Positions 32,472 to 41,467 of a stretch of 42,661 bases of DNA are shown piece by piece. The DNA is from Candidatus Saccharimonadota bacterium (GTDB lineage: Bacteria; Patescibacteriota; Saccharimonadia; Saccharimonadales; UBA4665). How positions within the stretch are numbered: the first letter of the stretch is position 1; the number at the start of each line of letters is the position of its first letter. Below the pieces are notes generated by a model. The model did no database searches and had not been told where the DNA came from. It saw only the letters and a program-made list of their open reading frames with translations. A program made the translations under genes and the position numbers. The stretch spans positions 1-42,661 of the forward strand of contig JACMPL010000022.1 of assembly GCA_014377525.1 (NCBI GenBank), written 5' to 3'.

Positions 32472-33947
32472 TTATTGATCGGCTGGTGTTAACAAGCTGG
32501 TTTTAAACACACTGTAACCAGCGCCATACTTATTAGGATTCAAGGTGTAAATCGTGCGGTAGTCCGGTGAGTAGAACGGGGTATAGCTGCTGGTATTTGG
32601 CATGAGCGTGTGGCGATTCGTGTAATCATAATCAAACACGTGCATGTTATTGGCACTGGCATATGTTAACCGGTTACCGTCCATCCAGGTCGCATGCGTT
32701 TGCGGCATATCTAACGGCGCAGATGACGTGTAGTTGTAATCTTTTTTATTGAACACGTCGTACACCGAAAATTGCTGACCGTTTTCGGCCATGATGAATT
32801 GCGCATTACTTGAGAAACTAATGTAATTAGGAGCCGTTACTTTCAATACGTTGACGGGCACAGCTAGGCGTTGTGCCGAGGTAATTTGCGCTTCGGGGTC
32901 CTTGTAAATCGATACCCGATTATCGCTGGTCGCACCAACAGCTGCAAAAAAAGTTCCATCGTACTTGGTAATATCCAACAGATAGTTTGTATCACTTGGT
33001 AGGGTACGAACAGCGTACGACTTATTGCCATCGAGAATTCGTACATTTACCTTGCTGGGCGGTGTAGTATCATCGGTGGCATACAGGACAATATCATTGC
33101 CGTAGGTTTTGTATTCGAGAACTTTTTCGATAACAGTTTGCGGAGTAGCATTCTGCAAGGTTGCCGTAGAGAGCAGCTTCGTTGCAGCAGTGTACAGATA
33201 ATATTTATCATATTTTTTGTCTCTAAACGTCAGCTCATCCGCGCTAGCGCCGAGCGAGCGGCTGAGATTAACCGATTCGGCGACATTACTTCGGTTCAGT
33301 AGAATATACTCGAATTTGTCATCGTACACGTGCTTTAGCATAAGGTGCGAATTATCGTCTGACCATTCCATGGGGAGCCAGCTTTCGGCCACGGTGGCTT
33401 TGGTAAGGAGACCATCAGGCAATTTAATAACCGTCGCGTTTTTGGCTGGATTATTAAAATCGAATATATCGAACGTAGTCATCGCACCCGGCTCACCGAT
33501 CGCCAGCCAACGACGGTCCGGGCTTGGACTCGCCATGGTCGGAGGCCCAAAATAGGTTTGCAGAGCGGTCGTTGTCAGTTTGGACGGTATCAGAATCGGG
33601 TAATCAAACCGGGCGACACTACTCGGATCAAGAATAATGACGCGTTTCCAGTCGTCATAGCCAGATTTACTAAGCGCTATTTTATAGGTAGCGGCTGGTG
33701 TAACTAAGCGAGTATTGGTTTTGGTACCGACTAAATTACCGTTAATAGTGATATCAGCGGCGGCCGGCTGGCTCGATAAAAACAATAATCCATTTTGGAT
33801 GACATCACCCTTGCGGTTAATACCAAAGCCATACGATTGGTAGAGCAGCACAACTGAGGTTGCTACAATTGCAACGCTGATAAGGCCATAACCGATATAC
33901 AACATAATAATGTGTTGGCGGCGCTTTTTAGGGTCAAGAAAATCCAT
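32472..33947 (-). CDS. Membrane-anchored PEGA-domain protein with beta-propeller-like region
   Basis: 491 residues. Cytosolic start with MDFLDPKKRRQH, a membrane segment (IGYGLISVAIVATSVVLLY), a PEGA-like domain (about 50-112: LFLSSQPAAADITINGNLVG, then AATYKIALSKSGYDDWKR), and then about 370 residues of repeated short strands with SPDRRWLAIGEPG and WSDDNSHLML motifs, resembling WD40/TolB-like blades. PEGA domains are found on exported surface proteins. Function unknown; probably a surface-displayed structural or binding protein. TATACT on the minus strand ends 11 nt before the start. Confidence 0.82.
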   Translation of the reverse strand: MDFLDPKKRRQHIIMLYIGYGLISVAIVATSVVLLYQSYGFGINRKGDVIQNGLLFLSSQPAAADITINGNLVGTKTNTRLVTPAATYKIALSKSGYDDWKRVIILDPSSVARFDYPILIPSKLTTTALQTYFGPPTMASPSPDRRWLAIGEPGAMTTFDIFDFNNPAKNATVIKLPDGLLTKATVAESWLPMEWSDDNSHLMLKHVYDDKFEYILLNRSNVAESVNLSRSLGASADELTFRDKKYDKYYLYTAATKLLSTATLQNATPQTVIEKVLEYKTYGNDIVLYATDDTTPPSKVNVRILDGNKSYAVRTLPSDTNYLLDITKYDGTFFAAVGATSDNRVSIYKDPEAQITSAQRLAVPVNVLKVTAPNYISFSSNAQFIMAENGQQFSVYDVFNKKDYNYTSSAPLDMPQTHATWMDGNRLTYASANNMHVFDYDYTNRHTLMPNTSSYTPFYSPDYRTIYTLNPNKYGAGYSVFKTSLLTPADQ

Positions 33948-34087
33948 GTCCGCTTAGTAGTATAGGCATGCGGTTGCGCGATTACCACTTATTCTTATCG
34001 AATATAACATAATTTACTTGCAGACAGGGGGCCATACAGGTTAAAATATTGATATATCGCTTACGCTAGCCTCGAGGACGAAATAAG

Positions 34088-35236
34088 GTGACTAAAATCA
34101 ACAATACGATAAAGATAAATGGGCAGCATTACAACGCTAAAACCGGTGAACGATTAACGTCGGCCGGTACATCTGCGGCTATCAAAAGTACTGCTCGTAG
34201 TATCGATGGTATCGTTCACACTGCCGGAATGAAATCGGCGAAGCCGCTGGCAAAATCGCGAATGCCCGAGCGGCCGGCTTTGGTAGCAATCAGTAATAAA
34301 CCAGTTATGGACATGGCTCGTGCACCAGCCAAACACCATCAAGCGCATACTCTTCAAACAGCTAAGACGTTAATGCGTCGCTCGGTCACCAAACCAAATC
34401 CTAGCCTCAAACGCGGTCTTAAGGTACAGCACGACATGACGCTGGCCAAGAAACAAATCGCAACTATCGCCCTAAAATCGTCAATTCAACAGATTGATCC
34501 GACGCGGCTCAGGCATGCTAGTAGCGTCGTTAAACATGCCCTGGTTTCTAAATACGCCAAGAACACGGCTGTGCGACCAAAAGCAGCGCATCCAAATAGC
34601 GTCCAGGCTCACCAACTTGAGGTTGCCAAAGTCCGCAGCTCGGAGCAGAATATTCAAAGAACCCTCGCCAGTAACCAGCTAAAACTCACCATGTTCGAGA
34701 AAGCACTCGCAGAGGCAACCTCGCATCAGCAACCAGCTTACAAACCAGTCAAACATCACACGAAAAATCGATTTTTATCACCGCGTTTACGTAGCCTGGC
34801 GACTGCTAGCCTGGCAGTACTCGTGTTAGGTGGCTTTATCGCGTATCAGAACGCGACGAACGTTACCCTGAAGCTGGCATCCAACAAGGCCGGCTTTAGC
34901 GCTACGCTACCGAATTATCGACCATCTGGCTTTGCAGTCGGTAAATTTACCTACAACACTGGCTCGGTTGCCGTCAACTTTAATAGTAATAGCGATGATC
35001 GCTCGTTCGCGATCACACAAAAAGCTTCAAATTGGGATAGCGAAACCCTCAAGAGCACCTACGTCGCTAGTAATACCGCGGGCAAAGGCTACCAAGAAAT
35101 TCACGAAGCTGGCCGAACTGTATATCTCTACGGTCAAAATAACGCGACCTGGGTAGATAACGGCGTCTGGTATCAAGTGCAGTCAGGCGGTAGCCTGAGC
35201 GACAAGCAGTTACTCGATATTGCCAGCTCGATGTAG
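34088..35236 (+). CDS. Single-pass membrane protein with DUF4367-like extracellular domain
   Basis: 382 residues from GTG 34088. A basic, helical cytosolic part of about 230 residues rich in Ala/Lys/Ser/His, then a membrane segment (LATASLAVLVLGGFIAYQ) and an external domain of about 125 residues: ASNKAGFSATLPNYRPSGFA, DDRSFAITQKASNWDSE and NNATWVDNGVWYQVQSGG. This resembles the DUF4367 domain attached to anti-sigma and regulatory membrane proteins, which suggests a signal-receiving role. The basic cytosolic part may bind nucleic acid; this is inference. Confidence 0.7.
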   Translation: MTKINNTIKINGQHYNAKTGERLTSAGTSAAIKSTARSIDGIVHTAGMKSAKPLAKSRMPERPALVAISNKPVMDMARAPAKHHQAHTLQTAKTLMRRSVTKPNPSLKRGLKVQHDMTLAKKQIATIALKSSIQQIDPTRLRHASSVVKHALVSKYAKNTAVRPKAAHPNSVQAHQLEVAKVRSSEQNIQRTLASNQLKLTMFEKALAEATSHQQPAYKPVKHHTKNRFLSPRLRSLATASLAVLVLGGFIAYQNATNVTLKLASNKAGFSATLPNYRPSGFAVGKFTYNTGSVAVNFNSNSDDRSFAITQKASNWDSETLKSTYVASNTAGKGYQEIHEAGRTVYLYGQNNATWVDNGVWYQVQSGGSLSDKQLLDIASSM

Positions 35237-35303
35237 CGAAATTAATGTAGCGAATTTGATCTGGCAAACCCCAGAACCGGTTTTACTGAAGCGTATACTT
35301 CTA

Positions 35304-35309
35304 TATACT
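35304..35309 (+). promoter_or_regulatory. -10 hexamer TATACT, 7 nt before ATG 35317
   Basis: TATACT ends 7 nt before the gltX start; a second TATACT lies at 35294-35299. Confidence 0.55.
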
Positions 35310-35316
35310 TATTATT

Positions 35317-36747
35317 ATGAAACAAATCCGAACCCGTTTTGCGCCCAGCCCGACTGGTTTTCTCCACGTCGGTGGCATTCGAACCGCACTGTTCGCTTGG
35401 CTGCTGGCTCGCCAAAATAACGGCGCATTTATTTTACGGTTCGAAGACACCGATCAGAAACGCGAAGTCGCTGGCGCCCGCAAACATCTTATGGACAGCT
35501 TGCATCAGCTTGGCCTCGATTACGACGAAGGCCCTGACATCGGTGGACCGTTTGCACCGTATACTCAAAGCCAACGTTTAGCGAACTATAAGATTTGGGC
35601 CGACAAGCTGGTTGCCAGCGGCCGAGCTTACGCCGATCCATACAGTATCGATGAAGTTCAAGCTTACCGCGACGAAGCCCGGGCTAACAAACAGGCCTTC
35701 TTGTACCGCAATCACCGGCCGGAGACACCGCCAATTTGGGATGGCTTGCGGCCGCTGCGCTTCAAATCCGACCCAAAACCATATGCCTGGACCGACGCTG
35801 TCATGGGTGATTTGCAAACAGGGCCAGAAGTAATCGACGATTTTATAGTCATGAAGTCCGACGGTTACCCGACGTACAATTTTGCACATATCATTGACGA
35901 CGCCGAAATGGAAATTACCCACATTATGCGTGGCCAAGAATTTTTGGCCAGCGTACCGAACTATCTTAATATGTACGAGGCGCTTGGTCTTACGCCACCG
36001 ATCATGGCGACAATGCCTCATGTTATGGCCGAAAATGGCAATAAAAAACTCAGTAAGCGTGACGGCGCAAAAGACGTTCTAGACTATATCCGAGACGGCT
36101 TTATGCCGGAAACGCTACGTAATTTTATCGCCTCACTGGGCTGGAACGATGGCACGGAGCAAGAAATCTTTACGACCGAAGAACTTGTCGCAAAATTCAG
36201 CCTCGACCATGTCCAACGAAGCGGCGCTCGTTTTGACGAAAAAAGACTGGAGTGGATGAATGGCACTTGGATCCGTGGATTGCCGCTGGATGAATTAGCT
36301 GTTCGCGTCGCTAAATACTGGCCAGACGAAGCGGCCTCTACCAGCTCAGAATACAAGCTAAGCGTCCTTGGGCTCATACAAGAACGACTCAAGTTTTTTA
36401 ATGAAATCCCTGAATTATCGCGGTTTTTCTTCATCGATTTACCAGTCAATCCTGAACTTATCAGCGGCAATAAGCAATTAAAGAAATTCACAAGCTACGA
36501 GTTACTAGGCTGGCTGCAGACTGCTCGGAACGAAATCGCCGACAGCAATTTCAGCGCCGCAGACTTGACGGATCGGCTTAATCGGCTGCTCGAAACGACC
36601 GGGCAGAAACCCGGTGTCCTGTTTAGCCTTATTCGCATCGCGACAACCCAGTCGCCGGCCAGCCCAGGGCTCGCTGAGACAATGGCATTGCTTGGAAAAG
36701 ACCGTTGTCTAGAACGAATCGATAGTCAAAGTACCCACCTGGCATAG
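35317..36747 (+). CDS. gltX: Glutamyl-tRNA synthetase
   Basis: Charges tRNA-Glu (and tRNA-Gln in organisms using the amidotransferase route). 476 residues, normal length. Class I signatures: RFAPSPTGFLHVGGIRTALF (HIGH-like) and KKLSKRDGAKDVLDY (KMSKS-like). Glutamate-recognition strand AFILRFEDTDQKRE and YNFAHIIDDAEMEITHIMRGQ are present, followed by a helical anticodon-binding C-terminus. Whether it also charges tRNA-Gln depends on genes outside the window. Confidence 0.96.
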   Translation: MKQIRTRFAPSPTGFLHVGGIRTALFAWLLARQNNGAFILRFEDTDQKREVAGARKHLMDSLHQLGLDYDEGPDIGGPFAPYTQSQRLANYKIWADKLVASGRAYADPYSIDEVQAYRDEARANKQAFLYRNHRPETPPIWDGLRPLRFKSDPKPYAWTDAVMGDLQTGPEVIDDFIVMKSDGYPTYNFAHIIDDAEMEITHIMRGQEFLASVPNYLNMYEALGLTPPIMATMPHVMAENGNKKLSKRDGAKDVLDYIRDGFMPETLRNFIASLGWNDGTEQEIFTTEELVAKFSLDHVQRSGARFDEKRLEWMNGTWIRGLPLDELAVRVAKYWPDEAASTSSEYKLSVLGLIQERLKFFNEIPELSRFFFIDLPVNPELISGNKQLKKFTSYELLGWLQTARNEIADSNFSAADLTDRLNRLLETTGQKPGVLFSLIRIATTQSPASPGLAETMALLGKDRCLERIDSQSTHLA

Positions 36748-36781
36748 TGATTAAGCTTTAGACGGCAGGCGCTAAATTTGA

Positions 36782-36787
36782 TACAAT
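36782..36787 (+). promoter_or_regulatory. -10 hexamer TACAAT, 7 nt before ATG 36795
   Basis: TACAAT ends 7 nt before the DUF3048 start. Confidence 0.5.
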
Positions 36788-36794
36788 ATAACGT

Positions 36795-38129
36795 ATGATT
36801 GATGACTTTAGGCCTGCTCCCAAGCGGCGTAAGTCTTTACCGGTCAAGCTGAGTGCACTTGGTGTGCGGCAGCCGGAAATACAAAGACAAACAACCAGTA
36901 CCACCCCCAAAACCGCCCCGCCTGACGAGGTCTCTACTACTGTTGCATCGTTCCGGCCGCCCGAAGAGGTCGCCGCAATCGAAGCTGCACGGACTGGTAC
37001 ACAGTTCAATACCATCTCCGGAGTGTCGAGCGGTATGCCAAAAAAAGGGCTAAAACATCATTTTAGTAAATTAGCCTTGAACTGGCCCCCAAAAAGAAAA
37101 GAAGTGCTCATCGGTCTACTCGTGATCGTACTACTAAGTAGCGGTATTGGTTCTTGGGCGCTGATGCGTGGCCACCCCGAGGTAGTCACAGCCGCTCCGC
37201 ACAAAATCGTCGTTAAACCGGTCGTACCACCAAAGCCAACGACCGTTCCTTCAACCTTAAGCGGCTTACCGGTCGACCAATCAATCAACGCAAAACCAGT
37301 AACTGGTGTGATGATCGAAAATAGCATGGACGCCCGGCCCCAATCTGGGCTCAGCCAAGCCAATGTCGTGTTCGAAGCGATTGCCGAGGGTGGTATTACG
37401 AGGTTCTTAGCACTCTATCAAGATACTGCCCCCAGTGCCGTCGGACCTGTCCGCAGTGCACGGCCATATTACCTGCAATGGGCCCTCGGGTTCGACGCTA
37501 ACTATGCCCATGTCGGCGGTAGCCCACAGGCGATTTCCGAGATCAAATCCAAAGGCATCAAAGATCTTGACCAGTTTTATAATGCCGGCGCATACGACCG
37601 CATCTCCTCCCGCGCCGCGCCACACAACGTCTACACCTCGATCGATCGTCTAGTCGCGCTCGGGGTCGGCAAGGGATACACGGCCAGTAGTTTTACCGGA
37701 TTCGTCCGCAAACCAGAAAGCCCGAGTAAGCAAGTCACCGCCAAAGCAATCGACTTGACACTATCTGGCCCACTTTATAATGTCCACTACGATTACAACC
37801 CGACGACCAATAGTTACCAGCGTAGCGAGGGTGGTGCTGCACACCTAGACGCCACCGGAAGCGTACAAATCAGCCCTAAGGTGGTTGTCGGGTTAGTGAT
37901 GCCCTACGGTATTCAGGTCGACGGTAAGCACTCCGATTACGGCACCATCGGCAGTGGCCAAGCTTATATTTTCCAGGATGGCGTCGTTGTGTCGGCGACT
38001 TGGACCAAAAACAGTGACAAAGAACAATTTGTTTTTACTGATGCGGCTGGCAAACCAGTTGGTCTCAACCCCGGTCAAACCTGGTTAACTGCCGTGGGCA
38101 GCGCCAGTAACGTAACCTCAAGTCCGTAG
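36795..38129 (+). CDS. DUF3048 (YerB-like) membrane-anchored extracellular protein
   Basis: 444 residues: a basic, Pro-rich cytosolic N-terminus of about 100, a membrane segment (VLIGLLVIVLLSSGIGSWAL), a Pro-rich linker, and the DUF3048 domain (from about 158) with characteristic GVMIENSMDARPQSGLSQA, EGGITRFLALYQD, VGPVRSARPYYLQWA and SSRAAPHNVYTSIDRL. YerB-type proteins are surface proteins of unknown reaction found in Firmicutes and Patescibacteria. Its stop is 2 bp before the start of a histidine kinase, so the two form an operon and the DUF3048 domain might supply the external signal. Confidence 0.88.
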   Translation: MIDDFRPAPKRRKSLPVKLSALGVRQPEIQRQTTSTTPKTAPPDEVSTTVASFRPPEEVAAIEAARTGTQFNTISGVSSGMPKKGLKHHFSKLALNWPPKRKEVLIGLLVIVLLSSGIGSWALMRGHPEVVTAAPHKIVVKPVVPPKPTTVPSTLSGLPVDQSINAKPVTGVMIENSMDARPQSGLSQANVVFEAIAEGGITRFLALYQDTAPSAVGPVRSARPYYLQWALGFDANYAHVGGSPQAISEIKSKGIKDLDQFYNAGAYDRISSRAAPHNVYTSIDRLVALGVGKGYTASSFTGFVRKPESPSKQVTAKAIDLTLSGPLYNVHYDYNPTTNSYQRSEGGAAHLDATGSVQISPKVVVGLVMPYGIQVDGKHSDYGTIGSGQAYIFQDGVVVSATWTKNSDKEQFVFTDAAGKPVGLNPGQTWLTAVGSASNVTSSP

Positions 38130-38131
38130 CC

Positions 38132-39673
38132 ATGGATCACGTACAACAAGTCCGCAAGCAAATCGCCAATTACTTGTTCGCAGTCCTGTTGATTGAAAAT
38201 TTTATTGTTATTGGAGCTATGTGGTACGCCCAAAACTACCTGGCCATCAGTCCATTTATTGTTCTCGGGGCCGGGCTGGCAGTGGCTTTGATTAGTAGCC
38301 TATTACTCGCCTCGACTGCGTCAAAACTTACCATGCAACCGCTAAAAGCTATCTGGCAGATCATTCTACATATTGCGCCCGAGGGTAATACGCCGATGGC
38401 ACCACCGGACACCGCCAAACTCAAAATTGGCCGTGAACTCGTTACCAATTTGACTGGTCAGATTTATCAGCTAGCCAGTGTCGCCGAAAGAGTTGCCGCT
38501 TCCACCAAGATCGAGAATGCCGACCTCAGTCATAGCTTTGTCGCTAATAATTTACCGCTGCCCCTGATAGTTATGGATAGCTCGGAAACTATCAAATTTG
38601 CCAACCAAGCAGTAGCCGAGTATATCGGAATTGCCGCTAGCGAGCTGATTGGCAAGAATGTCTACATGGCGCTCGATATGTCGTTTCCAAACGATGACAC
38701 GTTTGACACCTGGCTCAAAGATGCCAAGCAGAACAATGCCACCAGTATTCATAGTTGGGAACGGGTTCGGCTGAATGTGCGCGATAACCATCCAACGCGG
38801 TTATTTGATCTGGCCGGGTATTATAACAAAGATAATAGCGATCAAATGGAGACAATTATGGTGCTGTTTGACCACACCAAGCAGTACAGCCAGGACGATC
38901 AAGCTATCAGTTTTATCGCCCTTAGCGTCCATGAACTTCGAACGCCACTTACGCTACTCCGCGGTTATATCGAAGTCTTCGAAGATGAGCTAGCGGGGAA
39001 AGTCGACCCGCAGCTATTTGATTTTATGCAGAAGATGTCAGCCACCGCGCAACAACTGACTTCTTTCGTAAATAACATCCTTAACGTTGCCAGGATCGAC
39101 GATGATCAGCTCGAATTGCAACTTCACGAAGAGGATTGGTACAGTATTTTGACGAGCGCCGTCGAAAACCTCAGCTTACGTGCTAAAGTCCGCGGCATAA
39201 CGCTCGAAACGACCATCGCGCCCAATCTACCAGCCGTCGGGGTTGACCGGCTAAGTATCCATGAAGTACTCAATAACCTGATCGATAACGCCATAAAATA
39301 CAGTGGCACCAGTCCCATTATCAAAATTGATGCACACACCACGACCGAGGGCCTAGTTGAGACGACAATCGAAGATTTCGGGTTGGGTATCGCTACGAAT
39401 GTCCTGCCGAACCTGTTTACTAAGTTTTACCGTGACCACCGTAACCGAGCCCAAATTGGCGGCACCGGACTGGGTTTGTATCTCGCCAAAACCATGGTTT
39501 CGGCCCATGGTGGTAACCTCTGGGTACGAAGTAAAGAGGACTCTGGTAGCACGTTCGGATTCACCTTATTGCCATACAGCCAGCTATCCGAAGAAGCTAA
39601 GAAAAACGGCGACAATGGTATTGTCCGCGGCGCCCATGGTTGGATCAAAAACCACTCGATGTATCGTCGCTAA
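38132..39673 (+). CDS. Membrane sensor histidine kinase with PAS domain
   Basis: 513 residues: two close membrane helices (NYLFAVLLIENFIVIGAMWYA and FIVLGAGLAVALISSLLLA) with a very short external loop, a PAS domain (about 140-255), HisKA with SVHELRTPLTLLRGYI (His about 267), and HATPase_c with NLIDNAIKYS, EDFGLGIATN and GGTGLGLYLAKTM. The short loop means the signal is probably sensed in or under the membrane or by the PAS domain. It is co-transcribed with the DUF3048 protein. The nearest receiver gene starts at 41054, after the GH6 gene; a pairing is possible but unproven. Confidence 0.92.
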   Translation: MDHVQQVRKQIANYLFAVLLIENFIVIGAMWYAQNYLAISPFIVLGAGLAVALISSLLLASTASKLTMQPLKAIWQIILHIAPEGNTPMAPPDTAKLKIGRELVTNLTGQIYQLASVAERVAASTKIENADLSHSFVANNLPLPLIVMDSSETIKFANQAVAEYIGIAASELIGKNVYMALDMSFPNDDTFDTWLKDAKQNNATSIHSWERVRLNVRDNHPTRLFDLAGYYNKDNSDQMETIMVLFDHTKQYSQDDQAISFIALSVHELRTPLTLLRGYIEVFEDELAGKVDPQLFDFMQKMSATAQQLTSFVNNILNVARIDDDQLELQLHEEDWYSILTSAVENLSLRAKVRGITLETTIAPNLPAVGVDRLSIHEVLNNLIDNAIKYSGTSPIIKIDAHTTTEGLVETTIEDFGLGIATNVLPNLFTKFYRDHRNRAQIGGTGLGLYLAKTMVSAHGGNLWVRSKEDSGSTFGFTLLPYSQLSEEAKKNGDNGIVRGAHGWIKNHSMYRR

Positions 39674-39793
39674 TTGAATTCACCTGCAAAATAAACTGGC
39701 AAAAAACTCAAAAAACTATTGTCAAAAAACACAAACTCAGTATCTGGGCTTAAAACATAAACACGTTGCGTGTATAATGATAGTAGATACATT

Positions 39794-41008
39794 ATGCAAA
39801 TATACAAACATCGTGCTCACAAAACTGGCAAGAAATTCAAAAACTTTTACCCTCTTAGTTTTGTCACACTACTCCTTATATTAGGAGTAGTCGCTGTTCA
39901 TGCCACCCTCGCGGCCAGCGCAGTGCCAACCATTACGTTGGCGCCGATCAGCCAAGCCTCGACAAATTTGGCTAATAGACATAGTAGCGGCACGCTAACG
40001 CCACTTAACGCGGGCGGTAACTCGGTAGCTTCGGCTAATGGGGCCACCGCTGGCGCAGAAGTAGCCGCACCTAAATCATCGGCCGGCGCAGCAGCCGCCA
40101 CGACGTCAGTAATAGCACCCAAAACAGTCGCCCCAGCACCACTGTACAACGCCCTGTACGGCCTAAAATTTTATTACGATACGGCCACCGATAACGCCAT
40201 CGCCGAAAGTAAATCCTGGAGTAGCACTCGGCCGTCTGATGCCGCTCAAATAAACAAAATAGCCGGGACACCAAGAGCAATTTGGCTGGGCGATTGGCTG
40301 CCCGATGTCCAAGCCTCAACCAATGCAATCGTCAGCGCTGCCACCGCCCAAGGCGCTGTCGCAACGCTGGTAGCCTACGATATACCGTCGCGCGATTGTG
40401 GCAATTATTCAGCTGGCGGTGCCAGCTCCCAATCAAGTTATCTTTCCTGGGCCACCGGTATGGCTAACGGCATTTCAGGGCGTAAAACTATTGTCGTTCT
40501 TGAGCCGGATGCGCTTGGCCTAATAACGTGCCTGAGTTCTGCCGACCAAGAGGCCCGCTACAGTATGTTGTCGCAGGCCATCAGCCTTCTGAGTGCCAAG
40601 GGTGCCCTTGTTTACATCGACGCCAGCACTTGGGTGCCGGCCAGCGATATGGCGAACCGCCTCAACCGAGCTGGAGTTTCCAAAGCCCAAGGTTTTTCGC
40701 TGAACGTTTCAGGTTTTCAAAAAACTTCTGATGTCGCCAGCTATGCAAATCAATTGACCGGTCTGGTCGGTGGCAAGCACTACATCATCGACACGAGCCG
40801 AAACGGGCTCGGTAGTAACGGTGACTGGTGTAATCCGTCTGGTCGAGCACTTGGCACAAAGCCACAAGGTTATGCCAGCGGAACGCTCGATGCTGCTCTC
40901 TGGATTAAAAGCCCCGGTGAATCCGACGGAACTTGCAACGGCGGACCAAGCGCCGGCACTTGGTGGCCGGAGTATGCGCTTGGCTTGGCTCAGCGGGCTA
41001 GCTACTAA
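39794..41008 (+). CDS. Secreted GH6 cellulase (endoglucanase/cellobiohydrolase)
   Basis: 404 residues from ATG 39794; an in-frame GTG 39770 lies upstream but overlaps the TATAAT at 39773-39778. Signal peptide (basic HRAHKTGKKFK, core FVTLLLILGVVAVHATLAASA), a Ser/Ala-rich linker of about 90, then the GH6 domain. Landmarks: AIWLGDWLPDVQASTN, LVAYDIPSRDCGNYSAGG, IVVLEPDALGLITC with the general-acid Asp239, YIDASTWVPASDMA, IIDTSRNGLG and WIKSPGESDGTC. Two Cys pairs (RDC with LITC; DWCNPSG with DGTC) suit the conserved disulfides. GH6 enzymes invert beta-1,4-glucan bonds. No carbohydrate-binding module is visible. Confidence 0.93.
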   Translation: MQIYKHRAHKTGKKFKNFYPLSFVTLLLILGVVAVHATLAASAVPTITLAPISQASTNLANRHSSGTLTPLNAGGNSVASANGATAGAEVAAPKSSAGAAAATTSVIAPKTVAPAPLYNALYGLKFYYDTATDNAIAESKSWSSTRPSDAAQINKIAGTPRAIWLGDWLPDVQASTNAIVSAATAQGAVATLVAYDIPSRDCGNYSAGGASSQSSYLSWATGMANGISGRKTIVVLEPDALGLITCLSSADQEARYSMLSQAISLLSAKGALVYIDASTWVPASDMANRLNRAGVSKAQGFSLNVSGFQKTSDVASYANQLTGLVGGKHYIIDTSRNGLGSNGDWCNPSGRALGTKPQGYASGTLDAALWIKSPGESDGTCNGGPSAGTWWPEYALGLAQRASY

Positions 41009-41041
41009 TCAAAATAGCTACGTGTCCACGCTATAGTCTGC

Positions 41042-41047
41042 TAAAAT
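41042..41047 (+). promoter_or_regulatory. Extended -10 TGcTAAAAT, 6 nt before ATG 41054
   Basis: TAAAAT with an upstream TGC ends 6 nt before the receiver start. Confidence 0.5.
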
Positions 41048-41053
41048 AGCGGT

Positions 41054-41467
41054 ATGGAATCCGATCAAACACCAGACCAGACACTCACCCCGCACCCAAC
41101 CCGTAAAATTCTTTGTATCGAGGACGAGCATTTCATTGCTGAACTGTATGATCGTTCGCTGACGAAAGCCGGTTATGACGTCGACGTCATGAGTGACGGC
41201 CTGAAAGCTTTGGCAGCCGCTCAAACCGACACCTACGACATTATTCTACTTGATCTAATGGTGCCGAATATGACCGGTATTGAAATACTCCGGGCTCTGC
41301 GTGATCCAAACCAGACGCCGAGCCTGCGCGCTAAGATCATTATTACGACCAACCTCGAACAGCGCGAGGACGTCCGGACAGATATTGAGGCACAGGCCGA
41401 TGGCTACCTTGTCAAAGCTGAGATGACGCCGCACGAGCTGGCTGACTTCGTCAACACTATCGAATAG
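41054..41467 (+). CDS. Single-domain response regulator (CheY-like)
   Basis: 137 residues forming one receiver: acidic pocket CIEDEHF, phosphoacceptor Asp67 (IILLDLMVPNMTG), Thr switch KIIITTNLEQ and Lys in DGYLVKAEMT. A hydrophilic N-terminal extension of about 16 residues precedes the domain. With no output domain it must act through protein contact or phosphorelay. It is monocistronic by promoter evidence. Confidence 0.93.
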   Translation: MESDQTPDQTLTPHPTRKILCIEDEHFIAELYDRSLTKAGYDVDVMSDGLKALAAAQTDTYDIILLDLMVPNMTGIEILRALRDPNQTPSLRAKIIITTNLEQREDVRTDIEAQADGYLVKAEMTPHELADFVNTIE

